Program-made: the position numbers and the translations under genes
The notes under the pieces: generated by a model
The model's database searches: none
Told to the model about the DNA's origin: nothing
What the model saw: only the letters and a program-made list of their open reading frames with translations
Part shown: positions 52,621-62,535 of the stretch, one piece after another
Layout: every line of letters begins with the position of its first letter
How positions within the stretch are numbered: the first letter of the stretch is position 1
Source of the DNA: Geminicoccaceae bacterium
GTDB lineage: Bacteria; Pseudomonadota; Alphaproteobacteria; Geminicoccales; Geminicoccaceae
DNA: 64,000 bases
Assembly (NCBI GenBank): GCA_028285265.1
Contig: JANQPX010000030.1
Span: 186,001-250,000, forward strand
Reading direction: 5' to 3'

Positions 52621-55020
52621 TCACTCCGCAGCCGTGGCGATGCCGTCGTTCACATCATCATTCGTGCCCGCCATCATCGGTGTTACTGCCGAGTCGGCGG
52701 CAAGCGCAGCGAGATTCAGGATGTCTGAGACTGACGCGTTCATGGGCAGGATCTGGACAGGCTTGGATAGGCCGACCAAGAGTGGCCCAATGACGGTGCC
52801 GCCGCCAAGCTGGCTCAAGAGTTGTGAACTCACATTAGCGGTGTGTAGCGCTGGCATAATCAGCACATTGGCAGGGCCGGAGAGGCGACAAAACGGATAG
52901 CGTGCGAGGAGATCGCCATCGAGTGCGACTGAGGCGGTCATCTCGCCGTCATACTCAAAGTCCAATCCGCTAATTTCGGCACGTCGGTCCAATTCGGTGA
53001 CGGCATCAAGGACCCGCCTGGTCTTCTCGGTTTGGCGTGAGCCGAAATTGGAGAAGGATAGAAGGGCACAACGCGGTGCGAGGCCGAGCCTTCGGGCGAA
53101 TGCAGCCGTTTGCGCCGTAATGTCCGCGAGTTCCTCCTTCGATGGCAATTCGTGCACCATACTGTCTGAAATCAGGACGGTCCGATCGCGCGCAATCATG
53201 ATGGTGAGGCCGAAGACCCGCTCGCCCACCCGTCGGTCGATAACCTTTTGGATGTCGTTCAAGACGGTGATCGGACTGCGCGTAAGCCCTGTGACCATGG
53301 CATCGGCATCTCCAGCTGCGACCATACAAGCGCCGAAGATATTTCGATCTTGATTGACCTGGCGGAGGCAATCGCGAAACAGCATGCCGCTGCGCTGGTT
53401 GCGCTGATAGAGACGTTCGGCATAGCGCTGATTGCGTTCGGAGAGGCGCGCATTGTGGATCTCAAGTGCGTCTGGGATATCGACGCCCATACTATCCATG
53501 ACCGAGGTGACACTCTCTTCGCGTCCGATAAGGATGGGGGTGCCAAGACCATTATTGTGCCAAGCGATTGCGGCACGAATCGCGCTTTCCTCTTCGCCCT
53601 CGGCAAACACCATACGTTTTGGATCGGCCCGTACACGATCAATGATCTGTTGCATCCGCGATGCCGTCGGATCAAGTCGGCCGCGCAGCCTATTCACATA
53701 AGCAGCCTTGTTCTGGATTGGCTGCCGTGCAACCCCACTTTTCTCTGCAGCTTCAGCGACCGCCGGCGGGACATGCGTAATCAGGCGAGGGTCAAAAGGT
53801 GTCGGGATAAGGTAATCGGGACCATAGCGCAGGTGTCGGCCACGATAAGCAAGAGAAACCTCATCGGGCACCTCCTCGCGTGCAAGATCAGCGAGTGCTC
53901 GGGCAGCCGCAATCTTCATCTCGTCATTGATGGTTGAGGCGCGGACATCGAGCGCCCCTCTGAAGATGTAGGGGAAGCCCAAGACGTTGTTGATCTGATT
54001 TGGATAATCGGAGCGTCCTGTCGCCATAATGGCGTCTGGACGGATCTCTGCGACTTCCTCAGGCGTGATTTCGGGGTCGGGATTCGCCATAGCAAACACG
54101 ATCGGGTTCTTCGCCATCGATCGGATCATGTCAGCGCTAAAGGCATCTTTCACCGACAGGCCGAAGACGGCATCGGCGCCGCGAAATGCCTCTTCGAGTG
54201 TCCGCGCTGACGTCTCAATGGCATGGGCGGATTTCCACTGGTTCATGCCAACTTCGCGACCCTTGTGGATCACGCCTTTGGTATCGCAGAGAATGGCATT
54301 GCCGTAAGGAAGGCCCATGGCCTTTAAAAGGTCGAGGCACGCAATCGCCGCGGCGCCAGCGCCATTGATAACGAGCTTGATGTCCTCGATCTTGCGCCCT
54401 GTAATGTCGAGAGCATTCAAGAGGCCAGCGGCTGCGATAATCGCCGTCCCATGCTGGTCGTCATGGAACACCGGGATGTCCATCAATTCGCGCAGGCGCT
54501 GCTCGATGACAAAACAGCCCGGGGCTTTGATGTCCTCAAGATTGATCCCGCCGAAGGTTGGTCCGAGAAGCTTCACGCAATTCACGAATTCATCGACGTC
54601 TTCGCTATCGATCTCAAGATCAATGCCATCAATATCAGCAAAGCGCTTAAAGAGGACGGACTTACCTTCCATGACCGGCTTTGCGCCGAGGGCGCCGAGA
54701 TTACCGAGGCCGAGAACAGCGGTCCCGTTCGAAATCACCGCGACCACATTACCTTTGGCGGTATATTCGTAAGCCTTTGCCGGATCGGCTTTGATGGCAA
54801 GGCAAGGGGCTGCGACGCCTGGAGAATAGGCGAGAGACAGATCGCGCTGGGTGGTCAGCGGCTTTGTCGGTGCGATTTCAATTTTGCCAGGCTTGCCACT
54901 TCGATGCAGCTCCAGCGCTTCATCATCGGTGACTGACAGCTTCGCACTATCGTTATGATTGAAGTTGGACATTGCTTTTTCGCTATCCCGTTCGTTAGCC
55001 GGAGTCCCTGGAGTCGCCAT
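52621..55020 (-). CDS. maeB: NADP-dependent malic enzyme with C-terminal phosphotransacetylase domain
   Basis: 799-residue MaeB. The N-terminal half (to about 430) is malic enzyme: RDLSLAYSPGVAAPCLAI, GNGTAVLGLGNLGALGAKPVMEGK, the metal-binding VFHDDQHGTAIIAAAGLLNAL, and NAD(P)-binding INGAGAAAIACLDLL. The C-terminal half is a phosphotransacetylase-like domain (MVFAEGEEESAIRAA, GDADAMVTGLTRSPITVL, CALLSFSNFGSRQ, PVQILPMNASVSDILNLAALAA) that regulates the enzyme and is usually not active as PTA. It converts malate to pyruvate, giving NADPH. The start is uncertain: ATG 55020 or 54972 (783 residues); neither has a strong ribosome site. Confidence 0.95.
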   Translation of the reverse strand: MATPGTPANERDSEKAMSNFNHNDSAKLSVTDDEALELHRSGKPGKIEIAPTKPLTTQRDLSLAYSPGVAAPCLAIKADPAKAYEYTAKGNVVAVISNGTAVLGLGNLGALGAKPVMEGKSVLFKRFADIDGIDLEIDSEDVDEFVNCVKLLGPTFGGINLEDIKAPGCFVIEQRLRELMDIPVFHDDQHGTAIIAAAGLLNALDITGRKIEDIKLVINGAGAAAIACLDLLKAMGLPYGNAILCDTKGVIHKGREVGMNQWKSAHAIETSARTLEEAFRGADAVFGLSVKDAFSADMIRSMAKNPIVFAMANPDPEITPEEVAEIRPDAIMATGRSDYPNQINNVLGFPYIFRGALDVRASTINDEMKIAAARALADLAREEVPDEVSLAYRGRHLRYGPDYLIPTPFDPRLITHVPPAVAEAAEKSGVARQPIQNKAAYVNRLRGRLDPTASRMQQIIDRVRADPKRMVFAEGEEESAIRAAIAWHNNGLGTPILIGREESVTSVMDSMGVDIPDALEIHNARLSERNQRYAERLYQRNQRSGMLFRDCLRQVNQDRNIFGACMVAAGDADAMVTGLTRSPITVLNDIQKVIDRRVGERVFGLTIMIARDRTVLISDSMVHELPSKEELADITAQTAAFARRLGLAPRCALLSFSNFGSRQTEKTRRVLDAVTELDRRAEISGLDFEYDGEMTASVALDGDLLARYPFCRLSGPANVLIMPALHTANVSSQLLSQLGGGTVIGPLLVGLSKPVQILPMNASVSDILNLAALAADSAVTPMMAGTNDDVNDGIATAAE

Positions 55021-55246
55021 CAATTGCAACTTAAGTTCGTGAAAGCATGGGTTTAGAGCACCAAACCCTGGCGTGACAATGATAAATCGTTGGCCGGTCG
55101 TCGATTGGCGCGATTTGGTTGCCCGGACATCGCGAGCTTGCACCCTGCAAGGTAGCACCTACCTATCGTTAGACACCGTGCCGCTTCATGGCGACGGAAA
55201 GTCGATTGCCTGACGATCAATCTCGTGAAGATTGGGCAAGACAACG

Positions 55247-56119
55247 ATGAATTACGCGCGCACTGCATTGCTCTTGGCCGCTATGACCGGCCTGTTTTTA
55301 GCGATCGGCTATTTGCTCGGCGGTGGTGGTGGCGCCTTGATCGCCTTCCTCATCGCCCTTGGCATGAACGCTTGGTCCTTCTGGAATTCGGACAAAGCGG
55401 TGCTCCGCATGCAAGGTGCCCGTCTGGTGACCCGAACGGAAGCGCCCGGTCTGGTTTCCATGGTGGAAGATCTTGCGCGGAAAGGCGATCTGCCGATGCC
55501 GGCCGTCTACATCATGGATACCGCGCAACCCAATGCCTTCGCGACGGGCCGCGATCCCGATCATGCCGCGGTCGCTGTTACGCGAGGATTGATGGCGACG
55601 TGCTCTGACGAGGAATTAGCCGGCGTGATCGCACATGAACTCGCGCACATTAAGAATCGAGATACTTTGATCATGACGGTTACGGCCACCATCGCCGGAG
55701 CCATCGGTTTTCTTGCGCAGTTCGGCATGTTTTTTGGCCGTGGACGGGACAATCCGCTCGGCATGGTTGGCACGTTGCTCGTGATGTTTTTAGCACCGGT
55801 CGCCGCGATGTTGGTTCAGATGGCCATTTCGCGGACGCGGGAATTCGCTGCGGACCGGCTAGGCGCTGAAATCTGTGGCCACCCGGAATGGCTGGCGAGC
55901 GCGTTGCAACTGATAGAGCGCCAAGCGCGCGGCATGACAAACCCGCGAGCACAAGAGAATCCAGCAACGGCCCATATGTTTATCATCAACCCACTCCGCT
56001 CAGGCGGAATCTCCGGCCTCTTTCGCACCCATCCGTCAACGGCAGAGCGTGTCAGTCGTCTGAACGAGATGACCCCAGGGGCCGCCGCGCGCGTTGCGAC
56101 AAAAAGGCCTTGGGGCTAG
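55247..56119 (+). CDS. htpX: Membrane zinc metalloprotease HtpX
   Basis: 290-residue M48 protease for misfolded membrane proteins. It begins [31 protein letters not shown] (membrane segment) and has the zinc motif [14 protein letters not shown], further membrane segments after it, and the third zinc ligand in [17 protein letters not shown]. The C-terminus [14 protein letters not shown] is typical. ATG 55247 is preferred, because the family starts with MNYARTALL; a TTG at 55232 is upstream. It stands alone between the divergent maeB and sdhC. Confidence 0.95.
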   Translation: MNYARTALLLAAMTGLFLAIGYLLGGGGGALIAFLIALGMNAWSFWNSDKAVLRMQGARLVTRTEAPGLVSMVEDLARKGDLPMPAVYIMDTAQPNAFATGRDPDHAAVAVTRGLMATCSDEELAGVIAHELAHIKNRDTLIMTVTATIAGAIGFLAQFGMFFGRGRDNPLGMVGTLLVMFLAPVAAMLVQMAISRTREFAADRLGAEICGHPEWLASALQLIERQARGMTNPRAQENPATAHMFIINPLRSGGISGLFRTHPSTAERVSRLNEMTPGAAARVATKRPWG

Positions 56120-56313
56120 CGAGGCCCGACGGGCTCGCGGCCTTCTGTCGCCCCCAGGGTGTTTTCTTGGCGAACGTAATTTTTCTTTAACCAAGACGGA
56201 CTAGGTTTGCGACAGGGCCTTCGCTCGCGGTGTCTTGATCTGACGATAGTGCAGCATGGCGTAGACTGAGAAATGAAGACGTCACCAGGCGCGTTAACGT
56301 TGAAAGGGCAACG

Positions 56314-56341
56314 TTGACTTGCCTAGGGCGCACATTATGCT
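56314..56341 (+). promoter_or_regulatory. Probable sdh operon promoter
   Basis: TTGACT (56314-56319) and TATGCT (56336-56341) are spaced by 16 bases. The match is five and four of six bases. The sdhC ATG is 51 bases downstream, giving a leader of about 44 bases. This is one of the best promoter candidates in the window. Confidence 0.5.
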
Positions 56342-56391
56342 CACGCCGACAAAGAAAAAGCGGCGACTGAACGGCATTCTTGGAGCGACTG

Positions 56392-56778
56392 ATGGCCAAA
56401 TCGAAGCGGCCTCTATCACCTCACTTGCAGATCTATCGTTGGTACTTAACGATGGCTCTGTCAATTGCGCATCGGGCGAGCGGTGTCGCGCTATCGGTTG
56501 GCCTGATCTTTTTGACCTGGTGGCTCATGGCATTGGCCGGTGGCGAACGCTCTTTCGCCACTGTCGAATGGTGGAAGGACAGCGTTCTTGGCTTTCTGTT
56601 CCTGTTTTGCATGACATTCGTGCTCGCCTACCACTTGGGCAATGGCATCCGTCATCTCGCCTGGGACATGGGCTACGGTTTTGAGCCTGAGGTGGCGAGG
56701 GCGTCGGGGATCGCCGTCGTCGTGTTTGCCGGGGCGGTCACGCTATTGACGTGGCTATCCATCGCGATTGTTGGCTGA
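56392..56778 (+). CDS. sdhC: Succinate dehydrogenase cytochrome b556 subunit
   Basis: 128-residue membrane anchor of complex II with three membrane segments. RPLSPHLQIYRWYLTMALSIAHRASGVAL is the family signature; the heme-ligand histidine is in LAYHLGNGIRHLAWD. ATG at 56392 has GGAG six bases upstream; a TTG 12 bases earlier is unlikely. First gene of sdhCDAB. Confidence 0.94.
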   Translation: MAKSKRPLSPHLQIYRWYLTMALSIAHRASGVALSVGLIFLTWWLMALAGGERSFATVEWWKDSVLGFLFLFCMTFVLAYHLGNGIRHLAWDMGYGFEPEVARASGIAVVVFAGAVTLLTWLSIAIVG

Positions 56779-56788
56779 GGAGGGCTTG

Positions 56789-57169
56789 ATGCAACTCAGA
56801 ACACCCCTTTCCCTTACAAAGGGTCTTGGCGCCGCGAAGGATGGGGTCGGACATTGGACCATGCAACGCCTGACGGGTATTGCGAATGTCCTGCTCGTTA
56901 CTTGGTTTTTGATCAACGCGATCGGTTTGGCCGGCGCCGATTATGAAGCGACCCGTGCCTGGATCGCCTCACCCTTCACGGCGAGCATGATGCTGCTCTT
57001 GGTCGCATCAGCGTTTTATCATGCAAAGCTCGGTTTGCAGGTCGTCATCGAGGACTATGTCCATCATGACGGCTTCAAGATCGCTGCTTTGACCGCGGTG
57101 ACGCTTGCAACGGTTGGCCTCGGCGTCATGTGCGCTGTTGCCATTCTTAAGACTTCATTGGCTGGTTGA
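56789..57169 (+). CDS. sdhD: Succinate dehydrogenase hydrophobic membrane anchor subunit
   Basis: 126-residue second membrane anchor with three membrane segments. The start RTPLSLTKGLGAAKDGVGHWTMQRLTGIANVLL and the second-segment YHAKLGLQVVIEDYVHHDG, with the conserved His and Asp/Tyr near the quinone site, identify it. GAGGAGGG is directly upstream of ATG 56789, ten bases after the sdhC stop. Confidence 0.93.
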   Translation: MQLRTPLSLTKGLGAAKDGVGHWTMQRLTGIANVLLVTWFLINAIGLAGADYEATRAWIASPFTASMMLLLVASAFYHAKLGLQVVIEDYVHHDGFKIAALTAVTLATVGLGVMCAVAILKTSLAG

Positions 57170-57224
57170 GGCGAGCCGACCCAGGCGACGTTGATCAGGC
57201 AGCTAGAAAACCGGAACCGAGACA

Positions 57225-59015
57225 ATGGCTAAAGCCTATCCGATCATCGACCATCAATTCGACGCCCTTGTCGTGGGCGCCGGCGGCTCTGGTCTCCGTG
57301 CTGCTGTGGGAATGGTTGAAGCCGGCCTGAACACGGCATGCATCTCAAAAGTTTATCCAACACGTTCGCATACCGTGGCTGCCCAAGGTGGAATCAACGC
57401 GGCGCTCGGCAATATGGGCAACGACGACTGGCGTTTCCACATGTACGATACGGTCAAAGGGTCGGACTGGCTCGGCGATCAAGATGCCATTGAATACATG
57501 ACCAAAAATGCGCCGGCAGCCGTGGTTGAGCTCGAGCATTACGGCGTGCCGTTTTCGAGGACGCCTGAAGGTCGGATTTATCAGCGTGCGTTCGGCGGCC
57601 AATCGACCGAATATGGAAAGAATCAAGCCTATCGCACCTGTGCCGCCGCTGATCGTACGGGGCATGTTATTCTGCACACCCTGTTTCAGCAGTCGCTCCG
57701 GCACAAAGTCCAGTTCTTCAACGAGTATTTCGCCCTTGATTTGATCATGGACGAGGAAGGGGCTTGCCAAGGTATTATGGCGCTCTGTCTCGAAGACGGC
57801 ACGCTGCATCGCTTTCAGGCCCAGCTCACCGTCTTGGCGACCGGCGGTTATGGCCGCGTCTATTTTTCCTGTACCTCTGCCCACACTTGCACCGGCGACG
57901 GCAATGCCATGGTCTTGCGGGCCGGTCTGCCCTTACAGGACATGGAATTCGTACAGTTCCATCCCTCCGGGATCTACGGCGCTGGTTGTTTGATTACGGA
58001 AGGCGCGCGCGGCGAGGGGGGCTATCTCACCAATAAGGCTGGTGAGCGTTTCATGGAACGTTATGCGCCAACGGCGAAAGATCTAGCATCGCGGGACGTG
58101 GTGAGCCGCGCCATGACGATCGAAATCAATGAAGGTCGAGGCTGCGGCGCGGAAGGTGAGTATATCGAGCTTCATCTTGAGCATCTCGATCCGTCCGTTC
58201 TGCATCAAAAGCTTCCTGGCATTTCCGAAACAGCACGGATTTTCGCCGGTGTTGATGTCACCAAGGGGCCAATCCCTGTTGTGCCGACCTGCCATTATAA
58301 TATGGGCGGAATACCGACCAATTATCTGACCGAGGTGGTGAAGCCGAATGGTGCCGGCGATTCGATTGTTCCGGGCCTCATGGCGGTAGGTGAGGCCGGC
58401 TGCACGTCGGTTCACGGTGCCAACCGTCTTGGCGGCAACTCGCTGATTGACCTGGTCGTGTTCGGCCGAGCAGCAGCCCATCGCGCGGCAGAAATTGTAA
58501 CGCCGGGTGCCGCGCAAAAGCCGTTTGCCAACGATGCCGGCGATGCCGCGATTGCCCGTCTCGACCGGGTTCGGCACGCTGATGGTGGTCTCTCCACGGG
58601 CGAAATCCGGCTCAACATGCAGCGTACCATGCAGCGGCATGCCAGTGTGTTCCGAACAGGCGAACTCCTGGAGGAGGGGGAAGACAAGATTGGCAATGTC
58701 GCGTCGTCACTCAGTGATCTCAAACTCACGGATCGCTCGATGATTTGGAATACGGATCTGGTTGAAGCCCTTGAGCTTGAAAACTTGATGCTTCAGGCCG
58801 TCGCGACAATGGCGTCTGCCGGCCAGCGCACGGAGAGTCGCGGCGCTCATGCACGTGAGGATTTTCCAGATCGAGACGACGAGAACTGGATGAAGCATAC
58901 GCTTTGTTGGGTTGAGGCTGACCAGCACAGCTCGAAGATCGGTGAACGACCCGTTCACAGTCAGCCGTTGACCAACGAAGTCGAGCCGGTTCCGCCACAA
59001 AAACGCGTGTACTGA
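57225..59015 (+). CDS. sdhA: Succinate dehydrogenase flavoprotein subunit
   Basis: 596-residue FAD subunit of complex II. FAD-binding [16 protein letters not shown] begins it; covalent FAD attaches to His49 in [11 protein letters not shown]. The substrate site is in [25 protein letters not shown], the active Arg region in [12 protein letters not shown], and the end [25 protein letters not shown] is typical. Complete and of standard length (E. coli 588). Confidence 0.97.
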   Translation: MAKAYPIIDHQFDALVVGAGGSGLRAAVGMVEAGLNTACISKVYPTRSHTVAAQGGINAALGNMGNDDWRFHMYDTVKGSDWLGDQDAIEYMTKNAPAAVVELEHYGVPFSRTPEGRIYQRAFGGQSTEYGKNQAYRTCAAADRTGHVILHTLFQQSLRHKVQFFNEYFALDLIMDEEGACQGIMALCLEDGTLHRFQAQLTVLATGGYGRVYFSCTSAHTCTGDGNAMVLRAGLPLQDMEFVQFHPSGIYGAGCLITEGARGEGGYLTNKAGERFMERYAPTAKDLASRDVVSRAMTIEINEGRGCGAEGEYIELHLEHLDPSVLHQKLPGISETARIFAGVDVTKGPIPVVPTCHYNMGGIPTNYLTEVVKPNGAGDSIVPGLMAVGEAGCTSVHGANRLGGNSLIDLVVFGRAAAHRAAEIVTPGAAQKPFANDAGDAAIARLDRVRHADGGLSTGEIRLNMQRTMQRHASVFRTGELLEEGEDKIGNVASSLSDLKLTDRSMIWNTDLVEALELENLMLQAVATMASAGQRTESRGAHAREDFPDRDDENWMKHTLCWVEADQHSSKIGERPVHSQPLTNEVEPVPPQKRVY

Positions 59016-59079
59016 TCGTCTTCTCGATTCCGTAGCCGCACAACGTCGACCCCAATGTCTCCGCAGGAGCGCAGCCCCA

Positions 59080-59859
59080 ATGGCAGAATTTACGTTACCC
59101 GCTAACTCGCGCATGTCGGACGGCAAGCATCACAAAGCCGAAAGTGGTGCGAAACGCGTAAAGACATTTAAAGTCTATCGCTACAATCCCGACGATGAGA
59201 GCAATCCAACGATTGATAGTTTTGAAGTCGACCTGGACGATTGCGGCCCGATGGTGCTGGACGCCCTCATCAAGATCAAAAGCGAGGTGGATTCAAGCTT
59301 GACCTTCAGACGTTCTTGTCGCGAGGGGATCTGCGGTTCCTGCGCGATGAATGTCGATGGCGGAAACACGCTCGCTTGTTTGAAAGCCATTGACGACATT
59401 GACGGCGATGTGCGGATCTACCCACTGCCCCATCAGGATGTCATCAAGGACTTGGTTACGGATTTCACCCAGTTTTGGGCTCAGTATGAGTCGATTCAGC
59501 CTTGGCTTCAGACATCGTCCGCTGCACCGGAGAAGGAACAATTACAAGATCCAGAGGATCGCGAAAAACTTGATGGCCTCTATGAATGTATCCTGTGCGC
59601 CTGCTGCAGCACCAGTTGCCCAAGCTACTGGTGGAATAGCGATCGCTATCTCGGCCCCGCAGCATTGCTTCAAGCCTATCGTTGGCTGATCGACAGCCGA
59701 GACGATAACACGGGCGAAAGACTGGATAACTTAGAAGATCCATATCGATTGTATCGCTGCCATACCATCATGAACTGTGCCAACACCTGCCCCAAAGGAC
59801 TAAACCCAGCGAAAGCCATCGCCGAAATCAAGAAGTTGATGGTTGAACGGAAGGTTTAA
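59080..59859 (+). CDS. sdhB: Succinate dehydrogenase iron-sulfur subunit
   Basis: 259-residue iron-sulfur subunit. The [2Fe-2S] ligands are Cys80, Cys85, Cys88 and Cys100 (CREGICGSC...TLAC). The [4Fe-4S] and [3Fe-4S] ligands are in [16 protein letters not shown] and [21 protein letters not shown]. Ends with [13 protein letters not shown]. It completes the operon; no sucCD follows. Confidence 0.97.
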   Translation: MAEFTLPANSRMSDGKHHKAESGAKRVKTFKVYRYNPDDESNPTIDSFEVDLDDCGPMVLDALIKIKSEVDSSLTFRRSCREGICGSCAMNVDGGNTLACLKAIDDIDGDVRIYPLPHQDVIKDLVTDFTQFWAQYESIQPWLQTSSAAPEKEQLQDPEDREKLDGLYECILCACCSTSCPSYWWNSDRYLGPAALLQAYRWLIDSRDDNTGERLDNLEDPYRLYRCHTIMNCANTCPKGLNPAKAIAEIKKLMVERKV

Positions 59860-59988
59860 GGCCAGCATCCAGGTCTGAAAGATCGTTCCATCGGGGCCGT
59901 TGCGAACAGGTTTCAGGATTTCATTGCTGGCATGGGCATGAACGGCGCGTCGTCCTCTCGTCCTGCCCTCCCTCGACAAAGCGGCTAA

Positions 59989-60348
59989 GTTTCGGTTGGG
60001 GGATGTAGCAAGCGTCTTGGGTTTCTGGATGCTGCTACAGGAACGAGCTTCTCGCTCGACACGACCCTCGTGCTTGACGAGACTCACGATGAGAAGAGCC
60101 TGATCCCGTACATCGGATCGCGTGCGCCTTCTGATGGCAAGCTTGCGGCGAAATCCCGCCCCCTCTAGTCGGTGCCGCCCGTTGAGGTCGCGTCGGAATT
60201 CACGCCTCTTCTGCCGCTCTACAAGGATAGGTCGAACACGAGCCTCGTGACGCGATCGACATCGATAGAACCTGTATGCGTCCGTTGGTTAAGCAAAAGG
60301 GCTTGTCGCAGGAACGAAAAGTCGATAAGAATAATTTTACAAGAATAA
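59989..60348 (+). pseudogene. Possible decayed coding sequence with an internal TAG stop
   Basis: One plus-strand frame reads as protein-like sequence on both sides of a single TAG at 60166-60168: before it, ..GFLDAATGTSFSLDTTLVL.. and ..DEKSLIPYIGSRAPSDG..; after it, VPPVEVASEFTPLLPLYKDRS. The third codon positions are GC-rich over most of this stretch, as in neighbouring genes, and fade toward 60300. No start codon or ribosome site is seen at the left. I do not recognise the family. A candidate terminator lies about 40 bases after the frame's end. It may be a gene remnant or simply chance. Confidence 0.3.
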
Positions 60349-60416
60349 TCTGCAAATGCAGAATGCTCGAAAGAGCTCCCTTTCGGAATGGAGGTTTCGG
60401 CCTCCTTTCTTTTTTT
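60303..60416 (+). ncRNA. Candidate small RNA or 3'-end structure with terminator
   Basis: Three consecutive hairpins: tctgc-aaat-gcaga (60349-60362), gctc-gaaa-gagc with a GNRA tetraloop (60365-60376), and ggagg-tttcgg-cctcc (60390-60405) followed by a T-rich run (60406-60416). The last is a good intrinsic terminator. A weak promoter (TTGTCG 60303-60308, 17 bases, TAAGAA 60326-60331) would give an RNA of about 80 bases. The ctcc at about 60376-60379 can also pair with the terminator's ggag, an alternative fold. It may be only the terminator of the decayed frame upstream. Confidence 0.4.
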
Positions 60417-60836
60417 GGCATCAATAGAAAACAGCGCTTTTGTTCATCATCGCTTCGAGTTGAAGCTGGCGGTGACGCTGAAGACTTGGAAAATTGATGG
60501 TGCCGATCTGAGCGCAGGCTTGCGGCAATCTTGTGAACTTCTTCCCTTGTATTGACGCACCCGGTCCCTTGGACGCGGGGGCAAGCGCCTTCGTCATTCT
60601 TCGAACGCCGCACAAAGTTCAGAAAAAGACGTGGCGCCTTGCGACGCAGCTCGATCTGGGCAGACGATCACGTCGCCACCGGCGTAAGACACTGACCAAT
60701 CGATGCGTGGCCTCAAGGCGGAGAGGCTCAATCGCGTGCACATGCAGCGTGAGCTTGTCCCCGTGCACAATTGGGCCTTCTCGATGATGTGACGGAGGGT
60801 AAAGCCGATAACGGCGCCAACAAGGGGCGGTGGCGT

Positions 60837-60998
60837 TTATCCGATCAACGCGTTGAAAGCGCCGTAGAGTAGCGCCCAAAGCGCGCCAGATGATGCGACA
60901 ATGAACATCGTGGCCTCTGGGAGTGGCAGTCTTTTGTCTTGCACCTCAACAAGAGCTTGTGTCTCGTCTGCAAGCGCTCTGGTCTGGGAATGATTCAT
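60837..60998 (-). CDS. 53-residue small membrane protein, unknown
   Basis: Short gene with a strong AGGAG seven bases before its ATG at 60998. The protein has a charged, polar N-terminal half (MNHSQTRALADETQALVEVQ) and one C-terminal membrane segment (MFIVASSGALWALLYGAFNALIG). It ends in TAA. No family is recognised. The clean ribosome site and the clear helix-then-membrane layout support translation. It lies upstream of no same-strand partner and stands alone in the otherwise empty region. Confidence 0.6.
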   Translation of the reverse strand: MNHSQTRALADETQALVEVQDKRLPLPEATMFIVASSGALWALLYGAFNALIG

Positions 60999-61197
60999 CT
61001 CGTCTCTCCTCTCACCACAATGCGAGTAGGATGTCTTAAAAATGTTAACATATGACTAAGGCCCTGCGATCAAAGGAGCAGGAAGGGCACATCAAGAGCT
61101 ATTGCTATGTGTCAGCAAGGTCTTGAAAAATTCTGCAAAATGGACGGCCGACCTTGCAGGTTCGTTCGTTGAAGTTGACGAGGCTGCCGCTGCCGAC

Positions 61198-62535
61198 TCA
61201 GGGGGCTGCGCCGGTCATCGTGCGGCGAAGGGCAATTAACGGGTCACCAGGATCAAGGGCGACGTCTGCCATCGTCAGACAGGCGCCAGCGGCGACCGGT
61301 CGTACCAGTTCAACGGTGTGTGCCAGCCCGATCGGCAGATAATCACCGGCCACTGACATGCCTGCAGGCATCAGCTTGCCCCAGACACAAGCACCACCCT
61401 CGCCATCTAACATCTCACCGGCTGGCATATCTCTCTTGGCGGTGGCGATCACGTCGGCTTCAAAGCTCTTGGGGTAACCGGTCGGCTCGCCGCGAAGGGC
61501 TGCCGACGCGACACTGATGCCGAGTTCCAGACCGATCATGTGGATGGGCCGATAGATTGATGCGATATCGCCACTTGGATCGATGTTCAGACCATATTGC
61601 GCGAAGCATGCTCGAGCGTAGTCCGATGGTGCCTTGAATGTGATATAGACACCCCAGCGAAGATCGCGATAGACCGGACGACCATCGCGCTCCAAATCGG
61701 TAATGACTTCAACCGTGCCATCATGTTCGAGCTGGCCGCCCATGCTGGCTGGTCGCAAGACATAGGCGAGGTCATCGACGCCACAGGCTGGAAAACCCAG
61801 TCCTTTGCTCGGCACCTTGAGACTGCAGGCATTAGCGACAGCAGCCATCTCGATGCCCGATTTCGTGCCGTCGACGAAGCTATTGAACATTTTTGGGTTC
61901 ATGCCAGCTTCGGCCGCCTCGTCACTTGTGATGCCGAAATGCTGCCACACGGTTTTAGGCGTTGAGCGGTGCATTGCTGGGAGGTAGCGTGTTCCCTTGC
62001 CTGCACAAACCACGGGAAATCCTGCAGTGCGTGCCCAGTCGACCATTTCGCAGATCAGTGCTGGCTGATCACCGTAGGCGAGACTGTAGACGAGGCCTGC
62101 CTTTTTGGCCCGTTCAGCAAGGACTGGGCCAACCAGAACATCAGCTTCGACATTGACCATGATGATATGCCGGCCATGCTCAATCGCTGCCAGGGCGTGA
62201 CGGACGCCTGCCCCGGGATCACCCGTCGCTTCAACGATAACGTCAAGGCCAGGGGCTTGAATAAGGCTCATGCCATCGTCAGTCAGCAACGTTTTGCCCT
62301 GGGAAAAGGCCTTGTTGATGTCGGGAGCATCGATTTGCGAGGAGGGCCAGCCGAGTTTTCGCATACCGCTACGCGCTCGCTCGACGTCGAGATCGGCGAC
62401 GCCGACAATATGCAACGCCGGGGTGAAGCGCGCTTGGGCGAGAAACATCGAGCCGAATTTACCGGCACCGATCACACCAACGCGAATGGGGCGGGCTTCG
62501 GCAGCGCGCTCTTTAAGCATGTCATGTAGATTCAT
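61198..62535 (-). CDS. Gfo/Idh/MocA-like NAD(P)-dependent oxidoreductase with SAF-like C-terminal part
   Basis: 445-residue two-part protein. The N-terminal half is a Rossmann dehydrogenase: IRVGVIGAGKFGSMFLAQA, then VVGVADLD and VIVEATGDPGAGVRHALAAIEHG, similar to homoserine dehydrogenase-like oxidoreductases. The C-terminal part has LDGEGGACVWGKLMPAGMS and ends with AAGACLTMADVALDPGDPLIALRR, as in SAF domains found in sialic/altronate enzymes. This combination occurs in uncharacterised alphaproteobacterial oxidoreductases, often near sugar-acid genes; substrate unknown. AGGGG lies seven bases before the ATG. A promoter candidate is listed upstream. Confidence 0.8.
   Translation of the reverse strand: MNLHDMLKERAAEARPIRVGVIGAGKFGSMFLAQARFTPALHIVGVADLDVERARSGMRKLGWPSSQIDAPDINKAFSQGKTLLTDDGMSLIQAPGLDVIVEATGDPGAGVRHALAAIEHGRHIIMVNVEADVLVGPVLAERAKKAGLVYSLAYGDQPALICEMVDWARTAGFPVVCAGKGTRYLPAMHRSTPKTVWQHFGITSDEAAEAGMNPKMFNSFVDGTKSGIEMAAVANACSLKVPSKGLGFPACGVDDLAYVLRPASMGGQLEHDGTVEVITDLERDGRPVYRDLRWGVYITFKAPSDYARACFAQYGLNIDPSGDIASIYRPIHMIGLELGISVASAALRGEPTGYPKSFEADVIATAKRDMPAGEMLDGEGGACVWGKLMPAGMSVAGDYLPIGLAHTVELVRPVAAGACLTMADVALDPGDPLIALRRTMTGAAP

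Larger units (their letters stand above)
59860..60836. other. Nearly gene-free region after sdhB
   Basis: About 1 kb with no intact recognisable gene. It holds a broken reading frame (59989-60348) and a candidate small RNA/terminator (60303-60416), listed separately. Open frames at 60533-60787 (plus) and 60619-60879 (minus) have no ribosome sites and no recognisable content; a minus-strand shifted frame near 60600-60746 reads somewhat protein-like and could be another remnant. No obvious terminator follows sdhB itself. Confidence 0.5.

Noticed and set aside
56119..56140. GC-rich inverted repeat after htpX
   Set aside because: Imperfect, with an extra base in one arm and no T run directly after; not a supported terminator.
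60597..60879. Minus-strand frames reading partly like protein
   Set aside because: Two overlapping frames each look protein-like for part of the way, suggesting at most a frameshifted remnant; no ribosome site and no recognised family.
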